From Photobacterium jeanii (GTDB lineage: Bacteria > Pseudomonadota > Gammaproteobacteria > Enterobacterales > Vibrionaceae), in assembly GCF_001650345.1 (NCBI RefSeq), contig NZ_LVHF01000012.1, positions 558,001-622,000 on the forward strand: a stretch of DNA of 64,000 nucleotides, in the 5' to 3' direction. Positions 8,199 to 18,173 of this stretch are shown in pieces. The translations under genes and the position numbers were made by a program. Each line of letters opens with the position of its first letter. Positions within the stretch are counted from its first letter, which is position 1. The notes under the pieces are model-generated. The model worked only from the letters and a program-made list of their open reading frames with translations. It ran no database searches and was not told where the DNA came from.

Positions 8199-10568
8199 TT
8201 GGATCCCACCTTGCAATTACCTATCGACGTCCTTAAACCACAATTTCTTACCGCCTTAACTCGTGCCAACCTTGTTGTTGAAGCCGAAACAGGCTCAGGG
8301 AAGTCAACACGTTTACCTTTATGGGCGGCAGAGCAAGGTCGCGTGTTAGTTATCGAGCCACGCCGTATAGCCTGTTCTTCACTGGCAGAATTTCTCGCAA
8401 CAGAAAGTGGTCAACCGTTAGCAAAGCAAATCGGCTATGCCATCCGATTTGAAAATCATTGTGATGACGATACTCAAATCATTTTTGTTACACCCGGCGT
8501 TGCCTTGCGTTGGCTGAGTGAAAATCAACTGAGTAACTTTGATACCGTCATCATCGATGAATTTCACGAACGTCGTTGGGATACAGACTTATTACTCGCC
8601 TTACTCAAAACGCACAATCAACATCGTATAGTGCTAACATCTGCAACCATCGACAGCCAACGCCTTACCCAATACTTAGGTGGCGAGCATTTACACGCAG
8701 AAGGCCGTAACTTTCCTGTTGAAGTGGAACATTACACCGACAACAGCAGCGATGGCAGCCGTCAAAGCCCAGATATTCGTAACCTTGAGCGAAGAGTTGC
8801 CAAAGCGGTTGAAGCCAATATTGACCAACAAGGCGATATTTTGGTGTTTTTACCGGGTAAAAAGGAAATCGCTCAGTGCCAAAGTCAGCTCAAACATTGT
8901 GATGCAGAAGTGATCCCATTGCATGCAGCGGTCTCGGATCATGATCGCCAACGCGCTCTTTCCACCAGCCACAACAAACGCATCATTTTAGCAACCAATG
9001 TTGCTGAAACTTCACTGACCATTCCCGGCGTGACCTTTATCATTGATGCAGGATTAGAGCGCCGTACCCACCAGCGCAATGGTCGAACTGTACTGGGGTT
9101 ACACGCTATTTCTCAAGCCAGTGCAGAGCAACGAAAAGGCCGTGCTGGTCGTATCGCCGCGGGTAAATGTATTCGTCTGTTTGGCAAAGCGGCACCGCTT
9201 GAGTTAATTACTCCGCCCGAACTTCACCGTGAAGAATTGATTGAGCCTATGCTCGCGGCTGCGTGTTGTGGCCATCGCCTTACTGACTTGCCGTTTATTG
9301 ATGCTCTACCAGAAAAGTCATTACACCAAGCGCAACAACGCCTACTACAAATGAACGCCATTAACGACGATGGCAAGGTGACCGCGCACGGCAAGCGTTT
9401 ATACCCGCTGCCAATTGATTCACTCTTTGCGCATCTTATTACCGCAATGCCCGATAAAGCGGCAACCGAGGCAATGGCTGATTTATCTGCTGCACTAACA
9501 ATTTCACACCGTTTGTGGCAAGTACCTAAAAGTGAAGAGAAACTCGCTCAGATCGAACAGTGGGAAAAGCACTTCTGTGATGCAACCGCGTTAATCAAAC
9601 TGTTACGTGAACCGACACCGGAATTTATTACTGTCGATAACGAGCTATTAAAAGAAGCGCGCCAGCTTGCCGAGCAAATTCGTGAAGCTCTCGCATTACC
9701 ACAGTTATCTGTTGCAACATCAATCAAGCGTGACGCGTGGTTAAATGCCGTAATTAAAGCGGCGCCTGAATTGGTTTATGTACGCCGAGAAAAACGCCGC
9801 CAAGCATTGGGAAATGGATTTAGTGAAGTTAGCTTAGGCAGAGACAGTCGCTTTACCGAACAAGCTGAAGCCGCCATTGTGTTTGACCAATTCAGCATGC
9901 CGGGGCGCGGAGTCAAGCAAACCTTAAACCTTGCGACTTGTATGGCACCGATTCGTTTATCGCAACTTATCGACAACGACTTAGGCGAAGTAAGCCTAAC
10001 CGACAGTCAAATCGTCGATGGACAGTGTATTTCAACTCACCAACGCCAGTATGCTGGTCGCGTTATTCAAGAGTTTGAGTTGCAAGATTCGCAAGCATTA
10101 ACCACTGAAATGGTTGTCGATATGATCATCAAGGATCAGGTAATGCCCGGTTTAGCGGCAGAACGTCAACAAGCCATCAGCTTATGGAATCTGTACCTAC
10201 AGTTGGGCAAAGCCGATCCTGCGATTTGCACGCGACAAGCAGCGGTAGATTTCCATTCATGGTTAACCGAACAAATTGATGCGCTGGGTATTGAATCTTT
10301 AGAGGATTTAGCGCTATTTGAAAATGGCGACATCCCTTTCGATGGTATTCCAGAGTGGGAGCTGGAAGATTTTACCCGCCAATTTCCACAACGCATTTAT
10401 ATTGCCGATCTGCACCTGACGGTTGAATACGCGGTAGCAGGAAAATTAGCGACAGTGGTATACGAAAGCGGAAAACGTAAACAAGATCCGCAACGTTGGG
10501 AACTACCAAGTTGGCAAGGCTGGCGAATCAAGTATCGAAAAGCCAGTCGTGTGGTCGATATTCGCTAA
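8199..10568 (+). CDS. hrpB: ATP-dependent helicase HrpB (DExH, RNA helicase-like)
   Basis: DExH-box helicase of the HrpB family, about 789 residues, near the length of E. coli HrpB. Visible motifs include motif I ETGSGKST near residue 30, the DEFH box (motif II), SAT (motif III), and QRKGRAGR (motif VI, near 310). The long C-terminal region is typical of HrpB, whose cellular role is not well defined. No ATG lies in frame upstream of motif I. TTG 8199 or TTG 8211 are the plausible starts and neither has a strong ribosome site. The gene stands alone between two terminators. Confidence 0.88.
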   Translation: MDPTLQLPIDVLKPQFLTALTRANLVVEAETGSGKSTRLPLWAAEQGRVLVIEPRRIACSSLAEFLATESGQPLAKQIGYAIRFENHCDDDTQIIFVTPGVALRWLSENQLSNFDTVIIDEFHERRWDTDLLLALLKTHNQHRIVLTSATIDSQRLTQYLGGEHLHAEGRNFPVEVEHYTDNSSDGSRQSPDIRNLERRVAKAVEANIDQQGDILVFLPGKKEIAQCQSQLKHCDAEVIPLHAAVSDHDRQRALSTSHNKRIILATNVAETSLTIPGVTFIIDAGLERRTHQRNGRTVLGLHAISQASAEQRKGRAGRIAAGKCIRLFGKAAPLELITPPELHREELIEPMLAAACCGHRLTDLPFIDALPEKSLHQAQQRLLQMNAINDDGKVTAHGKRLYPLPIDSLFAHLITAMPDKAATEAMADLSAALTISHRLWQVPKSEEKLAQIEQWEKHFCDATALIKLLREPTPEFITVDNELLKEARQLAEQIREALALPQLSVATSIKRDAWLNAVIKAAPELVYVRREKRRQALGNGFSEVSLGRDSRFTEQAEAAIVFDQFSMPGRGVKQTLNLATCMAPIRLSQLIDNDLGEVSLTDSQIVDGQCISTHQRQYAGRVIQEFELQDSQALTTEMVVDMIIKDQVMPGLAAERQQAISLWNLYLQLGKADPAICTRQAAVDFHSWLTEQIDALGIESLEDLALFENGDIPFDGIPEWELEDFTRQFPQRIYIADLHLTVEYAVAGKLATVVYESGKRKQDPQRWELPSWQGWRIKYRKASRVVDIR

Positions 10569-10638
10569 TCCTTAATTTACCAATATTTACCCATTTTTAC
10601 CCGGGAGCTTCTTAGCCGCTCTAAAAGTCAGTGTTCAC

Positions 10639-10667
10639 AAATAGCGCATTCTTTGCGCTATTTTTTT
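10639..10667 (+). terminator. Rho-independent terminator of hrpB
   Basis: Perfect 10-bp stem (10639-10648 with 10654-10663), five-base loop, then T7. The remaining 200 bases up to the malic enzyme gene show no clear element, but its promoter must be there. Confidence 0.88.
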
Positions 10668-10873
10668 ACATATCTAGCGGCTGGCACCTCATGTTTTAAC
10701 AGTCTATTAGCTGACATAAAGTGAGGATTGTCAGCAATCTATAGAAACTTGATCTCTTTCTCGAAAATAATGCGATCTGCCTTTGAATTCACTCCATTGA
10801 AAGACTAGGATTACCGCCTTAGAGAAAAAGTTATTCGCTCTCTTCATTTCTCCATCAAAACAGAGTCTATTGC

Positions 10874-12562
10874 ATGAACAACGATAAAAGACCTTTATAC
10901 ATTCCCTACGCAGGCCCTGCGCTGCTTGAAACACCTCTGCTAAACAAAGGTAGTGCATTCTCTGTCGAAGAACGTATGTTCTTTAACCTGGAAGGTCTGC
11001 TTCCAGAAGCCATCGAAAGTATCGAAGAACAAGAAGAACGTGCTTATCAACAATACCAAAAATTCGAAAACGACATTGATAAGCACATTTACCTGCGCAA
11101 CATTCAAGACACCAACGAAACGCTATTCTACCGTTTGGTTGAAAACCACATCACAGAAATGATGCCAATCATCTACACCCCGACTGTAGGTGCGGCATGT
11201 GAAAACTTCTCGAACATCTACCGTCGTGGTCGTGGTCTTTTCATCTCTTACCCTAACCGTGACCGCATTGAAGAAATGCTAAACAATGCATCACGTCATA
11301 ACGTTAAAGTTATCGTGGTAACTGATGGTGAGCGTATTCTTGGTCTAGGTGACCAAGGTATCGGTGGTATGGGTATTCCAATTGGTAAGCTATCACTTTA
11401 CACCGCTTGTGGTGGTATCAGCCCTGCTTACACCCTTCCAGTTGTACTGGATGTAGGTACTAACAACCCACAACGTCTATCTGATCCTATGTACATGGGT
11501 TGGCGTCATCCTCGTATTACTGGTCAAGAGTACGAGAACTTCGTTGATGAATTTATTTCTGCAGTGAAACAACGTTGGCCTGAAGCGCTAATTCAATTTG
11601 AAGATTTCGCTCAGAAAAATGCGATGCCTCTTCTTGAGCGCTACAAAGAGCAAGTATGTTGTTTCAACGATGACATCCAAGGTACAGCAGCGGTAACCGT
11701 TGGTTCACTACTTGCAGCATGTAAAGCAGCAGGCAGCAAACTATCAGATCAGCGTGTAACTTTCTTAGGTGCAGGCTCAGCAGGTTGTGGTATCGCAGAA
11801 GCGATCATTGCACAAATGGTATCGGAAGGTATTTCTGATGCCAAAGCACGTAGCCAAGTCTTCATGGTTGACCGTTGGGGTCTATTGATCGACGATATGC
11901 CAAACCTAATCAACTTCCAGAAGAAGTTGGTTCAGAAGCGCACGACCATGAACGAGTGGGATCTAGAAGACAACAACGTATCACTACTAGATGTAATGCG
12001 TAACGCGAAACCAACCATCTTGATTGGTGTATCAGGTGTTCCTGGTCTATTCAGCGAAGATGTTATCCGCGAAATGCACCAGCACTGTGAGCGTCCAATC
12101 ATCTTCCCACTGTCTAACCCAACTAGCCGTGTTGAAGCAACACCAGCTGATTTGATCCGTTGGACTGATGGTAACGCACTAGTGGCAACGGGTTCACCAT
12201 TTGAGCCAGTGATCCACAACGGTAAAACTTACCCAATTGCGCAATGCAACAACAGCTACATTTTCCCAGGTATTGGTTTAGGTGTACTTGCTGTGAATGC
12301 ACGCCGTGTAACGGATGAGATGCTAATGGAATCTAGCCGTGCGCTAGCTGAGTGTTCACCACTGGCGAAGAACGGTTCTGGTGCCCTACTACCACCGCTA
12401 GAAGACATTCAAGAAGTTTCGCGTCACATTGCGTTTGCTGTTGCTAAGAAAGCTGTTGAGCAACGTAAAGCACCTAAGAACACTGATGAGCGCATCAAAG
12501 AGAAGATCAACTCAAACTTCTGGAAATCAGAGTACCGTCGCTACAAGCGCACTGCATTCTAA
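10874..12562 (+). CDS. maeA: NAD-dependent malic enzyme
   Basis: Oxidative decarboxylation of malate to pyruvate with NAD, linking the TCA cycle to pyruvate. The 562-residue length matches the large bacterial MaeA/SfcA type. Seen in the sequence: the conserved segment around Tyr in [11 protein letters not shown] near 95-106, a glycine-rich nucleotide motif [15 protein letters not shown] near 297-311, and [13 protein letters not shown] near 415. The coding sequence is rich in favoured codons, suggesting good expression. It is monocistronic, with its own terminator. A DASS-type anion symporter lies 1.7 kb downstream and might supply C4 dicarboxylates, which is inference. Confidence 0.95.
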   Translation: MNNDKRPLYIPYAGPALLETPLLNKGSAFSVEERMFFNLEGLLPEAIESIEEQEERAYQQYQKFENDIDKHIYLRNIQDTNETLFYRLVENHITEMMPIIYTPTVGAACENFSNIYRRGRGLFISYPNRDRIEEMLNNASRHNVKVIVVTDGERILGLGDQGIGGMGIPIGKLSLYTACGGISPAYTLPVVLDVGTNNPQRLSDPMYMGWRHPRITGQEYENFVDEFISAVKQRWPEALIQFEDFAQKNAMPLLERYKEQVCCFNDDIQGTAAVTVGSLLAACKAAGSKLSDQRVTFLGAGSAGCGIAEAIIAQMVSEGISDAKARSQVFMVDRWGLLIDDMPNLINFQKKLVQKRTTMNEWDLEDNNVSLLDVMRNAKPTILIGVSGVPGLFSEDVIREMHQHCERPIIFPLSNPTSRVEATPADLIRWTDGNALVATGSPFEPVIHNGKTYPIAQCNNSYIFPGIGLGVLAVNARRVTDEMLMESSRALAECSPLAKNGSGALLPPLEDIQEVSRHIAFAVAKKAVEQRKAPKNTDERIKEKINSNFWKSEYRRYKRTAF

Positions 12563-12585
12563 TTTCATGCAAAACTGACACCTTC

Positions 12586-12612
12586 AAAGCCTGCAACTAT
12601 GCAGGCTTTTTT
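12586..12612 (+). terminator. Rho-independent terminator of maeA
   Basis: Perfect 10-bp stem AAAGCCTGCA / TGCAGGCTTT with a 4-base loop and T tail. Confidence 0.9.
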
Positions 12613-12723
12613 ACGTCTGTCGAGGTATCAAAATCTCGCCCACAAGAAAATTGACATAATAGCTTGAAAAAGCATCACATTTGACCTGCTTTTTACCTAA
12701 CATTATCAATATATTAAGGTAAG

Positions 12724-13434
12724 ATGTTTCCAATAAATTCTCATTGGATTGGTATGAAGCTGTTAAATCTCATTCGCATTTCAGCCATTGTTGGCATCGT
12801 TGCTGTTGGTAGCAGCCTATTGCTCGATCGTTGGATTTCAGAAAGTACGGCTGATCGCATCTTTACCGATCCCGCAGATATTCCTGCGCGCTCCATTGGC
12901 TTAGTGCTGGGCACCAGCAAGTACATTGCCAAAACACTCAATCCGTTTTATCAGTACCGTATTCAAGCCGCGATTGATTTATATCAGCAGCAGAAGGTCA
13001 ACGTATTGCTGCTCAGTGGCGATAACGCGCATCGGTCTTACAATGAGCCGTGGACCATGAAGCGGGATTTACTGAAAGCTGAAATTCCCGATCAAGATAT
13101 CGTGCTCGATTATGCAGGCTTTCGTACTCTCGATTCGATTGTGAGAGCCAAAGAAGTCTTCGATGCCGATCACTTTGTAGTGATCACGCAGCGCTTTCAT
13201 TGCGAACGCGCCCTATTCATTGCTGACAAAAATGAAATAGATGCCATCTGTTTAGCCGTACCGGCACCTAAAGGGCTTGCTGGGCTTAAGATCCGCGCTC
13301 GTGAGGTACTAGCACGCAGCAAAGCGATTTTGGATCTCTATTTGCTCAATATCCAGCCACGCTTCCTTGGCCCTAAAGAACCCATCAACGACAAGCCAGC
13401 TGAGTTTATTGGTCCACCAGATCTTCGCTCATAA
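12724..13434 (+). CDS. sanA: SanA-like inner membrane protein (DUF218/ElyC-SanA family)
   Basis: Membrane-anchored DUF218 protein; E. coli SanA affects envelope permeability, including vancomycin entry at high temperature. There is one N-terminal membrane helix (about residues 14-36 of this model), then the periplasmic domain with family motifs LGTSKY, YRIQAAIDLY, LLLSGDNA, ILDYAGFRTLDSI-type (here VLDYAGFRTLDSI), ITQRFHCERA and PRFLGP. ATG 12724 has an AAGG site four bases upstream. ATG 12754 would give the length closest to E. coli SanA, so the start is open. The gene has its own terminator. Confidence 0.88.
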   Translation: MFPINSHWIGMKLLNLIRISAIVGIVAVGSSLLLDRWISESTADRIFTDPADIPARSIGLVLGTSKYIAKTLNPFYQYRIQAAIDLYQQQKVNVLLLSGDNAHRSYNEPWTMKRDLLKAEIPDQDIVLDYAGFRTLDSIVRAKEVFDADHFVVITQRFHCERALFIADKNEIDAICLAVPAPKGLAGLKIRAREVLARSKAILDLYLLNIQPRFLGPKEPINDKPAEFIGPPDLRS

Positions 13435-13454
13435 ACCTGCCCGCTTCAAAACAA

Positions 13455-13492
13455 AAAAGCACTAAAGTCCAAATCATGACCTTAGTGCTTTT
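13455..13492 (+). terminator. Rho-independent terminator of the sanA-like gene
   Basis: 11-bp outer stem (13455-13465 with 13482-13492) ending in four T. Since both flanks are A/T runs it could also stop the minus-strand small ORF at 13605-13709. Confidence 0.75.
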
Positions 13493-13604
13493 CACATTCT
13501 GGCAATAGTAACCGATTACAAACTCAATCCAACTACGTAGCTACAAACAGAGAATGGCACATCAAAATGAAGCTCAAAAGTTTGAATACTGTGCTTTTTC
13601 TATT

Positions 13605-13709
13605 TTACCGCGACAGGTAATCACGAAGAAATTTCGCCTTAACCCCTTTCACATGAGCGCTCGCATCTTTTTGAATTCGTTTACGAATTAATCTTTTATC
13701 CTTTGCCAT
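13605..13709 (-). CDS. Small basic protein, 34 residues, unrecognised
   Basis: A 34-codon ORF on the minus strand reading MAKDKRLIRKRIQKDASAHV and continuing to end in DYLSR. It contains 12 Lys/Arg, so it is strongly basic, and it would be largely helical. An AAGG ribosome site lies eight bases upstream of the ATG. The ORF occupies otherwise empty sequence between sanA and the DASS transporter, and a hairpin lies downstream at 13455-13492. I do not recognise the family. Its good ribosome site, compact composition and charged pattern make it more credible than a random short ORF. An RNA- or ribosome-binding role would fit but is speculation. Confidence 0.5.
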   Translation of the reverse strand: MAKDKRLIRKRIQKDASAHVKGVKAKFLRDYLSR

Positions 13710-14228
13710 TTCCCTAGCCTTTATCCATTTTATTTTTAAGTGCAAATTAATGCCTTTAATTGAGAGGTTGCATAATACAAGATGGGCAAATTAGTAACTA
13801 GGGTGAACAAATGACCGAATCATAGATGTCGAGTTACATCACACTTTTAGCCTACTCCAAGCTTATTTTTAAACATAGCAGTAACATCTGCATTGCAGAT
13901 TTGACCCTCTTCCTTTTTGGAAGGTTATGAGCGCAAGTGTATGTGTAGAGTTCTACTCATTCCATTTTCATCACATCACAGTTTTCTATTTTCGCAGCGC
14001 AGTCGAACAACATTTCACCACCAAGGCGTTAACATTACATTTAAAAGGTGTAACATTCGTTTCATTAAAACAGCTCTCCTCAGATAAGTCATTGTTCAGA
14101 ATAAACAAATGTAGCGGTTAATAGATTCATAGTTAATATGCGGCTTTGTCACTATTTTTACGATGCTTTATTTGAGAGAGCGATAACAATCCCATTGCAC
14201 GAAGCAATTACATCAAAAGGAAGACATT
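13710..14228. other. Intergenic leader region before the DASS transporter
   Basis: About 520 AT-rich bases between the small minus-strand ORF and the symporter. A 64-codon ORF (13927-14121, plus) with a GGAAGG site sits here, but its protein looks random (many Phe/His) and I do not call it. A short inverted repeat CTTCC/GGAAG surrounds that ribosome site. No recognised riboswitch or operator. Confidence 0.4.
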
Positions 14229-15599
14229 ATGACAGCCTTATCACTTACGCTAAAAAAGTGGCTGTTTGATCGAAATAGCCTAATCTTGCTCGCAGACATT
14301 GCGCTGTTTACTATTTTGTTAAACACCCTCCCGTTTGAGAAAAATGTGGTTATCGGCTTAAGTATTCTCGCTTTCGTCGCCATCCTTTGGCTAACTGAAG
14401 CCGTTCACGTCAGTATCACCGCGATTTTAGTGCCAATCCTCGCGATTGGTTTCGGTGTTTTCGAAACACCAAAAGCCTTAAGCAATTTCGCCAACCCTAT
14501 TATTTTCCTATTTTTAGGTGGTTTTGCATTGGCAGCAGCTCTTCACAAACAAGAACTGGATAAGGCCATTGCCGATAAAGTATTGCTGATCGCTAAAGGG
14601 CGTATGTCGGTGGCAGTCTTCATGCTATTTGGTGTCACAGCTTTCCTCTCTATGTGGATCAGTAACACTGCTACTACCGCAATGATGTTGCCTCTTGTTC
14701 TTGGTGTTCTCAACAAAGTGAATGCTAAGAGTGAGCGCAGCACCTATGTTTTCGTTCTATTGGGTATTGCTTACTGTGCCAGTATTGGTGGTATTGCAAC
14801 GGTTGTAGGTAGCCCACCGAATGCAATTGCTGCGGCAGAAGTTGGCTTAAACTTCACCGAGTGGATGGCGTTTGGCCTACCAATCTCATTAATCTTATTA
14901 CCAATCACAGTATTACTACTTTATGTCCTACTGAAGCCAAACCTAAACCACACTTTCGAGCTTGACCACAAGCCAGTGGAATGGAGCAACGGCAAACTGA
15001 TAACACTGGCAATCTTTGCTCTTACTGTTTCATGCTGGATTTTCAGCAAGCCAATCAATGCTTTCTTAGGTGGTTTTAGCAAGTTCGATACATTAGTTGC
15101 ACTAGGTGCCATCGTTCTACTTGGTGCATCACGTGTTGTTGCTTGGAAGGATATTGAAAAATCGACTGACTGGGGTGTACTACTTCTATTTGGTGGTGGT
15201 ATCTGTCTAAGTAATGTATTAAAAGCAACGGGCACCAGCGTGTTCTTGGCGCACAGCCTAGGTGGTTTCCTAGAGCAAGCAGGACTGTTCTTCACAATCT
15301 TAGTCGTGGCCGCTTTCGTAGTATTCCTAACCGAATTCGCGAGTAACACAGCAAGTGCGGCGCTATTAGTACCAGTATTCGCAACCGTTGCTGAAGCATT
15401 AGGCGTATCACCTGTCGTACTATCTGCGCTTATCGCCGTTGCCGCATCTTGTGCCTTCATGCTACCTGTTGCGACCCCACCAAACGCAATCGTATTTGGC
15501 TCTGGTCACATCAAGCAAAGCGAAATGATGAAAGCCGGTATCTACCTTAACCTTGCATGTATCGCTGCACTATCAGCTTTTGCGTACATTTTCTGGTAA
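14229..15599 (+). CDS. DASS (SLC13) family sodium-coupled anion symporter
   Basis: Inner membrane sodium-coupled transporter, 456 residues with about eleven hydrophobic segments. Both hallmark Ser-Asn-Thr motifs are present: WISNTATT at about 145-147 and FASNTASA at about 372-374. Each is followed by a Pro-containing helix (MMLP, LLVP), as in VcINDY, and the paired GSPPNAIA and ATPPNAIV loops mark the inverted-repeat fold. Substrates of this family are C4 dicarboxylates, citrate or sulfate; the exact one cannot be read here. AAGGAAG lies seven bases before the ATG. Monocistronic, with a bidirectional terminator. Confidence 0.88.
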   Translation: MTALSLTLKKWLFDRNSLILLADIALFTILLNTLPFEKNVVIGLSILAFVAILWLTEAVHVSITAILVPILAIGFGVFETPKALSNFANPIIFLFLGGFALAAALHKQELDKAIADKVLLIAKGRMSVAVFMLFGVTAFLSMWISNTATTAMMLPLVLGVLNKVNAKSERSTYVFVLLGIAYCASIGGIATVVGSPPNAIAAAEVGLNFTEWMAFGLPISLILLPITVLLLYVLLKPNLNHTFELDHKPVEWSNGKLITLAIFALTVSCWIFSKPINAFLGGFSKFDTLVALGAIVLLGASRVVAWKDIEKSTDWGVLLLFGGGICLSNVLKATGTSVFLAHSLGGFLEQAGLFFTILVVAAFVVFLTEFASNTASAALLVPVFATVAEALGVSPVVLSALIAVAASCAFMLPVATPPNAIVFGSGHIKQSEMMKAGIYLNLACIAALSAFAYIFW

Positions 15600-15623
15600 T
15601 TAAAACACTTCCCCCATAACAAA

Positions 15624-15653
15624 AGAAGCGACCTCCTGGTCGCTTCTCTTTTT
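15624..15653 (+). terminator. Terminator between convergent genes
   Basis: Perfect 10-bp stem AGAAGCGACC / GGTCGCTTCT, 4-base loop, then CTTTTTC. Serves the DASS gene, and possibly also the convergent oxidoreductase since A residues precede the stem. Confidence 0.85.
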
Positions 15654-15664
15654 CTTAGCCTTTA

Positions 15665-16645
15665 TTAGACTTCATCCGCAGGATAACGAACCCCAATTAC
15701 ACCACGCGCATGAGTAATAATATTGCTCACAATACGAGTACGATTCATGCCCTGATGGGTCACTTGCCCTTTCTCAACCAGCTCTGCAAACACTTCTGCT
15801 TCATATTGCATCGTGTTCTGCGCTTGCTGTTGTGACAACGTCACGGTAGGTTCACCTCGGCGATGTAAGTTCACATCTAGGCAATCGTAAATCCCATTGA
15901 CTGTAATAGTCCCCTGCTCACCTTGTAGCTCGCTTGGGATCATCCCGTCACTCACTTTTGAATGCGCAATCGTAACGTCAAAATCAGGGTAATGCAGTAC
16001 GAGTGTTCCATGCGCATCAACGCCTGAAGATAGTAATGAGCCTTGAGCTGTAAAACTATTAGGTTCTCCAAACAAAGCAACTGCTGCGCTTAACGGGTAA
16101 ATACCAATATCCATTAATGAGCCATTTGAAAACTCAGGATTAAAGGTGTTTGGGTTTTCACCATTTAAGAATTTTTGATAACGAGAAGAATACTGACAGT
16201 AACTCAGGTACACCTTACGCAACTTACCCAGTTTAGGCAGTGCTTGTTTAAGGATTGCAAAGTTAGGCGTGTAAGGTGTTTTCATCGCTTCGAACAGTAC
16301 AACTTTCTGCTGTTGCGCTAGCTCAAATAGCGATTCCACTTCGGCGATATTTGAAGCCAAAGGCTTCTCACCAATCACATGCTTGCCCTGCTCAATAAAA
16401 CACTTGGCTTGTTCTGCGTGAAGTGAGTTCGGACTTGCGATGTAAACCGCATCAATGAGATCACTGGTTGCCAACTCAGTCAGCTCATCAAAGCACGCTA
16501 ACTCACCGTATTTTTCAGCAAACTCTTGGGCTTTCTCTACCGTTCTTGAGTACACCGCCACCAGTTCCATCTTACCCGTTGCGGTTGCGCCTTCGATAAA
16601 AGCATCGGTGATCCAATTCGTGCCAATGACTGCAAACTTAATCAT
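15665..16645 (-). CDS. Gfo/Idh/MocA family NAD(P)-dependent oxidoreductase
   Basis: Predicted sugar- or dihydrodiol-type dehydrogenase, 326 residues. The N-terminal Rossmann domain begins FAVIGTNWI with a variant GxGxxG (Thr-Asn-Trp in place of the usual Gly-x-Gly spacing). The family EKP motif (GEKPLASN) is near residue 95, followed by the C-terminal alpha/beta domain with DIGIYPL near 182. The substrate cannot be told from sequence. It is a single gene, convergent with the DASS symporter and divergent from the KAS III gene. Confidence 0.85.
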   Translation of the reverse strand: MIKFAVIGTNWITDAFIEGATATGKMELVAVYSRTVEKAQEFAEKYGELACFDELTELATSDLIDAVYIASPNSLHAEQAKCFIEQGKHVIGEKPLASNIAEVESLFELAQQQKVVLFEAMKTPYTPNFAILKQALPKLGKLRKVYLSYCQYSSRYQKFLNGENPNTFNPEFSNGSLMDIGIYPLSAAVALFGEPNSFTAQGSLLSSGVDAHGTLVLHYPDFDVTIAHSKVSDGMIPSELQGEQGTITVNGIYDCLDVNLHRRGEPTVTLSQQQAQNTMQYEAEVFAELVEKGQVTHQGMNRTRIVSNIITHARGVIGVRYPADEV

Positions 16646-16973
16646 CTACTTCCCTATTTATTTTTATTACTAAGCTGAAAGTATACCTTTGTCGATGCCA
16701 GACTAATACCTGTTAGCCAACACCAACATATATATAAACATAACTTTTTAAGCTGAGCAGAAAGGTAGATAACTCAACACCTTGCATTAAGTAAAATAAC
16801 GCTTCGTAAGTGATATTTGTTTTAAACAGAAACTGTGGCATCCGCGACTGTTTACCCATTTCAACGTTGCACATTGATGCATGAGGGTTAGTATGAATAC
16901 ACCAGTTACGTAAACATGCTTTAACTGCATTTGTTTACCGTAATTCCATGAAAAGAATAAGGTATAACGCTAG
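16646..16973. other. Divergent intergenic region (oxidoreductase / KAS III)
   Basis: 328 AT-rich bases that must hold promoters for both flanking genes. I see no convincing operator or structured element. AAGG at 16960-16963 is the likely ribosome site for the KAS III gene, though its spacing is long. Confidence 0.35.
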
Positions 16974-18047
16974 ATGTATTACGCAGAAATTACTGGCTGG
17001 GGTAAATGCTTACCGCAGACCGAACTCACTAATGACACCTTGAGTACATTTGTTGATACTAGCGACGAATGGATTCAAACACGTACCGGCATTCAATCTC
17101 GCCGTATCAGTCATGTTGATACTTCCAAGTTAGCAGAAGTTGCAGGAGCGCGTGCACTGCAAACCGCAGGTATCGATGCGAATGAACTGGATCTTATTAT
17201 TGTCGCCACCTGCTCACCTGACACCTTAATTCCAAATATCGCCTCTAAAGTGCAGTTGGACTTAGGCGCAAGTAAAGCGGCTGCGTTTGACATGAATGCC
17301 GCTTGTACTGGCTTTTTATATGGGCTTGAAACAGCAACCCGCATGATTCAGGCAGGTAACTATCGCCATGCGTTAGTTATCGGTGCTGAGCGTCTGACCT
17401 GGTATTTAGACTGGGGGCAACGTGATACTGCTGTTTTATTTGGTGATGGCGCTGGTGCTGTTGTACTGAGCAAAACAGACAAACCAACAGGACTATTACA
17501 AGCGCAGCTAGGTTGCGATGCTGAAGGTCGTGATGTGTTAGCTATCCCTAATTTTGGCACCAGTATGGATCGCTTTAACCCTAATGCGGGACACTTCACA
17601 TTTAACTTTATTGGTCGCGATATTTTCCGTCGTGCTGTGCGCGGCATGGGAGCAGCAGCCAATTTGGTGCTACAACGTGCCGAGCTCGAAAGTGATGACA
17701 TTGATGTAGTTATTCCTCACCAAGCCAATAAGCGCATTATTGAAGCTTTATGTGAGCACGCCAAAATCCCTCTCGACAAAGCTTTCATTAATATCCATAA
17801 ATACGGCAACACCTCTGCTGCAACAGTTCCTATTGCGCTATGTGAAGCGGTGGAACAAGGTATCGTAAAACCAAACAGCAAGATCTTGTCTGCTGCATTC
17901 GGTGCTGGTTTAACGTGGGGAGCGAGCGTCATTCAATGGGGTGAACGCGTAACACCGGTTAACCCGCCAACGGCTACGTTACCTGATTGTGAGCAAACCG
18001 CATTAGAACTGCTGGACGACGCCATCAAGCACTGTGCAGCCAAATAA
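16974..18047 (+). CDS. 3-oxoacyl-ACP synthase III family protein (FabH-like)
   Basis: Thiolase-fold condensing enzyme of the KAS III type, 357 residues. The catalytic triad is visible: Cys in AACTGFLYG near 112, His in IPHQANKRI near 247, and Asn in KYGNTSAAT near 277. It is longer than housekeeping FabH (about 317) by a C-terminal tail of some 30 residues. Vibrios often carry a second FabH-like gene, and this isolated gene, not in the fab cluster, is probably that paralogue. Primer specificity (acetyl-CoA or longer acyl-CoA) is unknown. A terminator follows. Confidence 0.88.
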   Translation: MYYAEITGWGKCLPQTELTNDTLSTFVDTSDEWIQTRTGIQSRRISHVDTSKLAEVAGARALQTAGIDANELDLIIVATCSPDTLIPNIASKVQLDLGASKAAAFDMNAACTGFLYGLETATRMIQAGNYRHALVIGAERLTWYLDWGQRDTAVLFGDGAGAVVLSKTDKPTGLLQAQLGCDAEGRDVLAIPNFGTSMDRFNPNAGHFTFNFIGRDIFRRAVRGMGAAANLVLQRAELESDDIDVVIPHQANKRIIEALCEHAKIPLDKAFINIHKYGNTSAATVPIALCEAVEQGIVKPNSKILSAAFGAGLTWGASVIQWGERVTPVNPPTATLPDCEQTALELLDDAIKHCAAK

Positions 18048-18086
18048 GCGCAATAGCTAACATTCTTTACCACTGCCGTAATACGA

Positions 18087-18118
18087 CAATGCCCGCCAAA
18101 ATATTGCGGGCATTGTTT
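18087..18118 (+). terminator. Terminator of the KAS III gene
   Basis: Perfect 10-bp stem CAATGCCCGC / GCGGGCATTG, followed by TTTC. It lies between convergent genes. Confidence 0.75.
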
Positions 18119-18173
18119 CATAAAGGCTTAGTCAAAAACAATAGTGTTCACATTAAGCCAAGTGGCGTTTTGA

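Noticed and set aside
13820-13850. Possible CRP site upstream of the DASS symporter (TCACA half-site)
   Set aside because: Only one half matches well; too weak to call.
14921-15460. 179-codon minus-strand ORF opposite the DASS symporter
   Set aside because: Ala/Thr/Ser-rich mirror of a transmembrane gene; typical antisense artefact.
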